Positions 38,601 through 44,192 of a stretch of 44,192 nucleotides of DNA are shown here, in pieces (position 1 is the stretch's first letter; every line of letters begins with the position of its first letter). The DNA lies in contig JAQVOR010000011.1 of NCBI GenBank assembly GCA_028702535.1, forward strand, positions 1-44,192, in the 5' to 3' direction. This DNA comes from Bacteroidales bacterium (GTDB lineage: Bacteria > Bacteroidota > Bacteroidia > Bacteroidales > ML635J-15). The position numbers and the translations under genes are program-made. Below the pieces are notes generated by a model. That model saw nothing but the letters and a program-made list of their open reading frames with translations. It was not told the DNA's origin and made no database searches.

Positions 38601-39363
38601 AAATCCGATATTTATCAATTATTTTATCAGCTTGGTTTCTAACTATTATTTGCCCTTTATTGTTTTTTTTAAACCATATTTTTATATCATTTATTTGGGT
38701 TTCAAAATCTCTTAAATGATTTTTAGAATAATTTTCAACATCTATTGTGAACTCCTCTTCACTCAAGGAATTAATAATTGTATCTTTAATAAATTTCGCT
38801 TCTAAATTAGTATTTAATAGCACATTTTGGATTGTTCTCGGTATATTTTGGTATTGCTTGCTTTCGACCAAAGCATATTTTCTAAATTCAGGGTTCAAGC
38901 CTTTATTATCACCATAGATTATTTTTCTGTATTCTTCATAATTCGAAATAATTCTGGTGTAATAAATGTCTTTTCCAAGAGCATTTCTAGTCTTTTCCCA
39001 ATTTTCAAAAGCTCGACCATTTTCATCAATAAAAAATTCTTTTTTGTACGCAGAATTAAAAAATCTATAAGCAACTTTGCCATTTACTTTATAGGCTAGT
39101 ACACAAAATGGAATATTGTCTTTTACCGCTTCATAAATGATATATGAGTTCTGATATTCAAAATAATAATTATCAAAACTTTTTTTCTCTCTCGAAATTC
39201 CGAGCTTAATTTTATTGGCATTATAAAAAAACAAAATAGCTCTAAGTAATGTACTTTTACCTACACCTTGTGTACCTATTAAATGGACGTTACCGTCTAA
39301 GCCAATTTCTGCATATTTTACAGAGGCACTATTGATAAAAATAATTTTATTCAGGTATCTCAT
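35665..39363 (-). CDS. jetC: JetC/MksB-like SMC ATPase of a Wadjet system
   Basis: Walker A IGTQGVGKSTLLRAILFFYN; about 900 aa of coiled coil; C-terminal SNVGSEGTDILVKAMINILLL and Walker B-like FKLHCMMDEIGRLHPNNVKGILRFAN. Confidence 0.93.
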   Translation of the reverse strand: MRYLNKIIFINSASVKYAEIGLDGNVHLIGTQGVGKSTLLRAILFFYNANKIKLGISREKKSFDNYYFEYQNSYIIYEAVKDNIPFCVLAYKVNGKVAYRFFNSAYKKEFFIDENGRAFENWEKTRNALGKDIYYTRIISNYEEYRKIIYGDNKGLNPEFRKYALVESKQYQNIPRTIQNVLLNTNLEAKFIKDTIINSLSEEEFTIDVENYSKNHLRDFETQINDIKIWFKKNNKGQIIVRNQADKIIDKYRIFNFLNREKKELARNLFSRIDHIEKEKPDLSSNYANENTKLIELLQKKEKLTQLHLKREQNIISEIDYIKKELTKADKKLLEYENLNINEIIINVDKKDALASELKTLSDEKNLLTSQFSQISQKYEALILQIQNQQQEFKNSRNAEINKIKSKFSDEKAVLYETNQKLILQIREDNNAEKERASNDVTLIIEKENIVKRKKAELKHKTFFTDDIELCKEEKKLLDDKIAKSNSVSLNATNESILARKEWELKVTEIEKIAKLKNDKEKDNLLRYSTEINTIKTKIEQSKLSLYGWLNDHIPNWENTIGKVIDEENVLFNTELNPKLVDEKASTLFGIEINLNALDNRIKTVAEYNQEIERLESDILKIQKSIVLINGDKDDSLGKLNIKFRKKLSNLKETISENDYIKTQSEEKLKKNKIELNEWLLKAKSEKETVLQNLENELEEIANERSKVQERLISVKKGISRKISVKENERDSEIKKMKEITTEKIESINTTITQKKTESNGRTQELQEKRNSELVDKGADTKRLQEIDTRIKEIEKAQEYIQEKETIVIEYKKDKRELFDNIPKFKNDKIKLEKKQSSIINEHNIEKEKLDEKYKEQNKIVQIINSKIEEFEDDLKKYNEFQKSDAFASVIEVSYEQIRKENGFKTAISIISEINDKYYKGIETFKELQQSINAFIGNFNEHNIFSFKVKLNEDVDFLDFATELKEFIEEDKIKQFEMRVNQRFAHIIQQIGNETYELMSKEAEIEKIIRKINDDFVSKNFVQAIKEMEMRIKTSSNPVVKLLIQIKEFNDENSLILGETNLFTSSDSNSKNQKAVDLLKHLVKELEKYKNSTLTLSESFDLEFRIVENDNDSGWVEKLSNVGSEGTDILVKAMINILLLNVFKDSASKTFKDFKLHCMMDEIGRLHPNNVKGILRFANERNILLINGSPTSQNATDYRYTYKLAKEQSKTDSKKYITKINRLIKVNTKALN

Positions 39364-39919
39364 TTTCTATGTCTTCAGGAATGTTAATAATAGTTACAAG
39401 GTCTTTCAAATAATTAAAGGAAGTTAGAACTTTATAGGTTTCCGAAATTTCATTTTCTAAAGAAATGAAGTTGTCCTTTTCTAGCTTTTCAATAATTTTT
39501 TTAATTCTATCTAAATAGTTTAACTTATCGGCACTAATTTTTTTGATATTATCCAACTTTGCCTTTAAATCAGCATTATTCTTCAATTGATTATGAATTT
39601 CGGAAGGAGTAAATCTAAAACCAACATCAAAAGACGAATCAAATGTTTTAAAAAAATCTAAAATATCTATCCAACTAAAAGCTTTTTCGAGTTTTCTATC
39701 CAAATCGACATTTTTTTCTTGACGGCTAAAATAAAAATATTCATTTCCTTGTTCCAAAATGTAATTAATCTGATAAAAATATTCATATAAATCTTCAAAA
39801 GTACTTTCATCTTCTAAAATTTTATAAAGAGTTTGCATTTGCTCATTGGGACTATTAGAACAAATAAATTGCCCCTTACGAAGGATTTCAAATATATCGG
39901 AGGTGTATTTTGTTTTCAT
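39347..39919 (-). CDS. jetB: JetB/MksE-like (DUF4194-type) kite subunit
   Basis: 190-aa winged-helix-like protein between kleisin-like and SMC genes; overlaps jetC by 17 nt; FEDLYEYFYQINYILEQGNEYFYFSRQE. Confidence 0.8.
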   Translation of the reverse strand: MKTKYTSDIFEILRKGQFICSNSPNEQMQTLYKILEDESTFEDLYEYFYQINYILEQGNEYFYFSRQEKNVDLDRKLEKAFSWIDILDFFKTFDSSFDVGFRFTPSEIHNQLKNNADLKAKLDNIKKISADKLNYLDRIKKIIEKLEKDNFISLENEISETYKVLTSFNYLKDLVTIINIPEDIENEIPE

Positions 39920-39923
39920 AATT

Positions 39924-41120
39924 TTATTTAGGATAAACTAATGTGTATTCAATATCGTTTATTTGTTGAAAGTCATCTTCTACCAACAATTCTTGCTCAT
40001 ATTGCGAAACCATTTGACAATATATAGTTACACGTTCGTTAAAATCTACTTCTTTTAAGAAATTATAATTAATAATAAAGTTAAATAAGTTATCACTAGT
40101 CGCTATAAAATGATTCTTCACTTCTTCTAAATTTATCATCACTTCTTCTTCAACACTATTTTCTATATATTCATCCGAAATGTTATCAGCAATTAATCGT
40201 TTAAATATTTTTCTACCTCTATGGTTTTTTGCAACTCTTTTAATTGCATCAAATGCGTTTTCATTTTCTCTAAGATAATCTACTGATAAATTTAATGGTT
40301 CACTTATCCGTGGTTCAAAAATCACTAGATTTTTATTTGCGAGTACTAATTTGATGTTTGTTTCGGCCTCAATCGTAAAATGATCTTTTAAATATTTTAA
40401 TTTTCTCAGTTTTTCGATAAATTTTCCTTGATGTTTTATTTGATTGAGATAATCAATTATCTGTTTTTCTATTTCTATCAGATTATGAGAACACTCCCCA
40501 AGTTGTAGTTTTAAGTCAATTATTATTCGGTGTAATTCCTCATCCAAAGCATTCTTAAAAAAGGTTAGCTCTTCTTCATTAATTAGCGATAGAGTGTGCT
40601 TGATTAAATTAGTAATAATTATTCTTTTCTCATCAAGGTTTTCTAGTTTTAGCTGTTTATTCTTATAGTTAGCTTCATTTTTAAAAGTATTCTCAATATT
40701 TCGTCTTAAATCTACCACACTTCTAAGTGTAATGATTCCCATTTTTCTGAGAGTTTTTTTTATGAATTTTAAGTAGCTATATTTTCGATTTTCATTGTTT
40801 TCATTTAGAAAATAGTCTATGTTTTCTTTAATGTTTTTGATATTTTCATTAATATAGGATAGATTAACTTCCTCATTTACATCTAGAACCTGCTCAAAAA
40901 ACTCAACAAATTGGTCGTCAATTTCTAAAAAACCTCCATTCTCTCTAATTACAGATCTCTGTATCAGAAAGTTTATTCGGTCTTCATCATTGTCAACTAA
41001 TTCTAAGGCGTAGCTATACTTGTAATTAAGAGATTTTCTTTTGCTAAACATTTCCGAAATAAGCTTTTCTTCTCTCTTCAGAGCAGATACTAATTCCTTA
41101 ATGTCATTAAAAGCAATCAT
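39924..41120 (-). CDS. jetA: JetA/MksF-like kleisin subunit
   Basis: 398-aa helical protein, first gene of a jetA-B-C-D-ordered operon; assigned mainly by position and composition. Confidence 0.75.
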   Translation of the reverse strand: MIAFNDIKELVSALKREEKLISEMFSKRKSLNYKYSYALELVDNDEDRINFLIQRSVIRENGGFLEIDDQFVEFFEQVLDVNEEVNLSYINENIKNIKENIDYFLNENNENRKYSYLKFIKKTLRKMGIITLRSVVDLRRNIENTFKNEANYKNKQLKLENLDEKRIIITNLIKHTLSLINEEELTFFKNALDEELHRIIIDLKLQLGECSHNLIEIEKQIIDYLNQIKHQGKFIEKLRKLKYLKDHFTIEAETNIKLVLANKNLVIFEPRISEPLNLSVDYLRENENAFDAIKRVAKNHRGRKIFKRLIADNISDEYIENSVEEEVMINLEEVKNHFIATSDNLFNFIINYNFLKEVDFNERVTIYCQMVSQYEQELLVEDDFQQINDIEYTLVYPK

Positions 41121-41492
41121 TTTATTCTGGTTTGTAAGTTGGCTAAAATAACTCTTTTTTTTTAGTTTTGACTTTTGACTTGAAAAATAAATTCACGATT
41201 AGTAGGTTTAGCTTTTTTTAGTCCCAATGATACCAATTAAATTTCCTTATTATTCCAAACATTTCAAAATAAGCTTAAACTTTCATCAGATTTCAGAACT
41301 GCTGACCGACCCTTGATTATCAGCTGCTTTCGCCTTTCTTGTTGTATTCAATTATTACCCTGTTTTTGCAGAAAAAAGCTTCTACTGTACAAATGACTTT
41401 GCCAATTTTTTCAGAGGTCTTACAATAATAACCTGAGTTCGATATGGTTTTTGTCTGTTTAGTTATTTACTGACGTTTACATTGCCTCCAAT

Positions 41493-41772
41493 TTATTGGC
41501 AGAAGTAGGATTTGATTTTTTTATCTATTGATTTTACATCATTACGAGTAAGAACACCTCCTGCTTCTGCTTTAATTCTAAACCCTCCGCCAAAAGCTTT
41601 AGAAAAAGCGTGTCTATAGCTTGAGTTGCCAAAAGTAATACTTGCCTTTAAAAAAGTATCTGTTTGACCACCTATGAAAGCTAATCTAGCTGATTCATTG
41701 AATTGATAAATAAAATCTTTTCTTTCAGACCTTTCTTTAAACCAAGTTAATAATGCTAACCATACATTGCAT
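41493..41772 (-). pseudogene. Remnant of a small conserved-looking protein, apparently frameshifted at its start codon
   Basis: Minus-strand open frame NVWLALLTWFKERSERKDFIYQFNESARLAFIGGQTDTFLKASITFGNSSYRHAFSKAFGGGFRIKAEAGGVLTRNDVKSIDKKIKSYFCQ*. It has no start codon; ATG at 41772 is out of frame by one base (ATG-C-AAT-GTA-TGG). Confidence 0.65.
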
Positions 41773-41830
41773 TTTTATCTATTTACTTCAAAGTCTATAT
41801 TATAACAAACTAAAATTTATAATTATTTAA

Positions 41831-42157
41831 TCACTTATTTCTAAATGCTCTAATAATTATGATAGGAATTGCAATTAAAAAAGCTATACAAATAGTCCCC
41901 CAAACATCTGCGTTGAAAAGATCTTTCTAACCCCAATCATCAACAGCTGATATATAAATGGCAAACCAAGCAAGAAGAATTGTTATAATATATACTAAAT
42001 ACTGCATATGTTTTATTAGTCTAAGTACCTTCTCATGTCTAGATTCATCCATATCTTTAGCTTCAACTCTATCTTACAATGAGCTTAAACCTAGAAAAGA
42101 TACACCAAAGAATACAACAACAATACCTAAATTAAAAACGACAGTAATACCCTCCAT
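41831..42157 (-). pseudogene. Small membrane protein gene interrupted by two in-frame stops
   Basis: Minus-strand frame MEGITVVFNLGIVVVFFGVSFLGLSSL*DRVEAKDMDESRHEKVLRLIKHMQYLVYIITILLAWFAIYISAVDDWG*KDLFNADVWGTICIAFLIAIPIIIIRAFRNK* (TAA at 42076-42074, TAG at 41929-41927). Confidence 0.7.
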
Positions 42158-42283
42158 AACAATTATAATTTAAATTTGATATAACCAAACACGTATAAAA
42201 TTACAAATAATTTTTAGAACTCCAAAAGTTTACAAATACTTTTACTATCACTTTAACATTTTTATACGTCAAAGGAATCTGCA

Positions 42284-43132
42284 TCATTCGATAAACAAAT
42301 CTCTATTAAATTCAATAGGCTCACTATTTTCATATAATTGTAACTCGTAAGGATCAAAAGTAAAGTATGTAATAGTTACAATTCTGTCAGTATAAGATTC
42401 ATAAAGCTTAAAGTCATATGTTTCTGAGTAACTCCAAGGATTATCTTCTTCATTAGGCCCACCAACTAAAGCATAGCCAAATGTAATCCCCCCATTTGCA
42501 ACAACGGCTTCATAAAGACCATCAGTTAATTCATTAAAGCGAGGTGATGTTGTTACTATTTTTTCGACTATATCAAGCGTAATCTTTTTTGCTTTTATTT
42601 CCTGCAGAGTTTTATCAGTTTGGGAATCACTCTCAAGCACAATTTTCCATTGATCAGACACTCTTTGAAACACCAATATGCCTTGAACATCGTATGTATT
42701 TCGATTATAATTTGTTCTTTTAGGAAATAAGAGTTTGTAGTGTTTGTTATCTATTCTTTCTATTTCTATTTCTCCAGTAATACTTTGATTAAAGTCAGTA
42801 TATTTCTCGAAAAATTGCTTCTTATTTTTTAAAACCTGTTCTTTTGAATAAAATGAACCATATGTTGAAACTTCTTCTCCATACATTTCTATCAAACCAT
42901 CAAGGTCCTGCTTTACTAATAGTTCATTCCAATCTTCAGTTAACTCAATTAATACAAGGGTATCATTGCTTTCTTCTAATTGTTTTTCCTCTGTATCTTC
43001 AATTATAGGCTTATCATCTTTAACATCTGCTTCTTTTTCATTATTTGTAATACATGCTACGAAAAACACTGATAAGCATAAACTTAGTATTAAGTTTAAC
43101 TTTACTTTGAATTTTAAATCTAATCTCTTCAT
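42284..43132 (-). CDS. Putative lipoprotein with NTF2/SnoaL-like region
   Basis: Lipobox LCLSVFFVAC; LTEDWNELLVKQDLDGLIEMYGEEVSTYGSFYSKEQVLKNKKQFFEKYTDFNQSI resembles NTF2-like lipoproteins. Confidence 0.65.
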   Translation of the reverse strand: MKRLDLKFKVKLNLILSLCLSVFFVACITNNEKEADVKDDKPIIEDTEEKQLEESNDTLVLIELTEDWNELLVKQDLDGLIEMYGEEVSTYGSFYSKEQVLKNKKQFFEKYTDFNQSITGEIEIERIDNKHYKLLFPKRTNYNRNTYDVQGILVFQRVSDQWKIVLESDSQTDKTLQEIKAKKITLDIVEKIVTTSPRFNELTDGLYEAVVANGGITFGYALVGGPNEEDNPWSYSETYDFKLYESYTDRIVTITYFTFDPYELQLYENSEPIEFNRDLFIE

Positions 43133-43183
43133 GCTTTTGGTTTTAAATTATAAAATAAGCAAAATATTTCGACTATTCCAAAT

Positions 43184-43870
43184 CTACATCCCAAGGATAG
43201 AACTATCTTTAATCATCAATTGTGATTTTTCTAAGACCATATCTACTGTTTTTCCAACAAGTTTATTTTTCAGAGTACTTATAAATTTATTTGTAATACT
43301 TCTTCTATTATTAATCGATAAAGCTAATTCACGTACATCTATTGTGCCCCAACCAATATCATCAATTCTTCGGAAATGTATATTTAATTCCCTTACGTAT
43401 TCTGGATAGCCCATTCTAAATGTGCCATTACTTCCAGCTGTAGAACCAATGGGGTCAGACATGCCGTTTTTAATTCCAGAAACTGTTCGTGTTAATGAAT
43501 CAACATAGTATTCGACATCTACTATTCTTGCCTCAAATTCTAAGTCTTTTGTTCTTTCATCAAATATTTGACTTGTTAATTTAACATCCTTTACGTTTAA
43601 GCCTTTAGTATTTTCAGTAGGAGTGAATTCAACAACATAACATGTTCTTTCGATCCAATCTGTGAAATAATAATCAGGAATATTATCTAAAAATTTCCTC
43701 CGTTCTATTATATCAGAGATATGAAAAAAACGCTTTTCTTGGTTTTCATCCATAATAAAACCAAAGCCCTTGTCTTCAATGTAATCAATAATTATACCTT
43801 TCATCTGTTTGCTTATTTTGCTGCTGCTATGTGGATTAGACCAACTTCTTAATGTAGTTTTTGAATCCAT
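43184..43870 (-). CDS. Cold-shock-domain-like protein with uncharacterised C-terminal region (start trimmed from 43921 to MDSKTT... at 43870)
   Basis: MKGIIIDYIEDKGFGFIMDENQEKRFFHISDIIERRKF resembles the CSD GFGFI...FFHISD motif. Confidence 0.6.
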   Translation of the reverse strand: MDSKTTLRSWSNPHSSSKISKQMKGIIIDYIEDKGFGFIMDENQEKRFFHISDIIERRKFLDNIPDYYFTDWIERTCYVVEFTPTENTKGLNVKDVKLTSQIFDERTKDLEFEARIVDVEYYVDSLTRTVSGIKNGMSDPIGSTAGSNGTFRMGYPEYVRELNIHFRRIDDIGWGTIDVRELALSINNRRSITNKFISTLKNKLVGKTVDMVLEKSQLMIKDSSILGM

Positions 43871-44192
43871 AATAATAATTTTATTAGTTATTACCCCAAA
43901 ACTACTTACACTGAACGCCAAAGCGTGTCGTTATCGATCTATACTCGCAAATTGTTCCGATTTAAATGATTATCATTAATTATAAATTTTCTAAATGTAG
44001 TTGTTAAAGAAATGAATACATCTCTGTTATTGGTGTAAAGTGCTAGTTTAGAATCAATTTGGTAAATATTGCCAGTTGACAGACAGTATCGGACAAATTG
44101 CATTTAATGATTTAAATATTTTTGCAGACCTCTCCTTTTTCGTTGATTATTAACTTCGAATTGTTTTTACCAGTTACCAATGCAATTTTTTG

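Noticed and set aside
35954-39099. Several plus-strand ORFs (up to 211 aa at 37565-38200)
   Set aside because: Antisense shadows of the coiled-coil SMC gene; Phe/Ser/Leu-rich as expected from the complement of Lys/Glu-rich codons.
41280-41480. Possible transposase remnant between jetA and the frameshifted ORF
   Set aside because: All frames are short and broken; the longest (QTKTISNSGYYCKTSEKIGKVICTVEAFFCKNRVIIEYNKKGESS) matches no transposase motif I can recognise, and no terminal inverted repeats were found.
41958-42173. 71-aa plus-strand ORF
   Set aside because: Antisense of the interrupted membrane-protein frame; no domain-like features.
42966-43409. 147-aa plus-strand ORF
   Set aside because: Antisense overlap with the lipoprotein and CSD-like genes; composition typical of a shadow ORF.
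1-44192. CRISPR arrays, tRNA or rRNA genes
   Set aside because: No regularly spaced direct repeats, cloverleaf-like sequences or rRNA-like conserved stretches were seen by eye.

Overview
AT-rich window with Bacteroidota character (SusC/SusD pair, Bat operon, TAnnTTTG-type promoter). Main blocks: (1) a 5'-truncated MerR-family regulator on the minus strand (1-724). (2) A long, tightly packed plus-strand operon (878-14540) built around three [FeFe]-hydrogenase-like H-domain proteins. It contains NuoE-like, NuoF-like and HydA-like subunits, an H-domain histidine kinase, a stand-alone receiver, a receiver-histidine kinase hybrid, Rex, a RibF-like FAD synthetase, UDP-glucose dehydrogenase, a small [2Fe-2S] protein, an H-domain/PAS sensor and a SpoIIE phosphatase. 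The HydA-like subunit keeps the four cubane-ligating cysteines, but several residues that contact the catalytic diiron site look substituted. A Rex-operator-like dyad overlaps the probable promoter. (3) A minus-strand MoxR/DUF58/BatA/BatB/BatC aerotolerance-type cluster. (4) An orphan SusC/SusD pair. (5) An envelope block: Mce/MlaD protein, N-acetylmuramoyl-L-alanine amidase and a divergent LptD-like protein. (6) Two tandem thioredoxin-like lipid/periplasm-type paralogues with a perfect 18-bp hairpin inside the second gene's signal-peptide region. (7) A four-gene Wadjet/JetABCD (MksFEBG-like) SMC plasmid-defence system on the minus strand (34819-41120). (8) Two decayed small ORFs upstream of jetA that the ORF track misses, a lipoprotein and a cold-shock-domain-like protein. 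I saw no tRNA, rRNA, CRISPR array or intact transposase. All family calls come from reading motifs by eye; no search was run.
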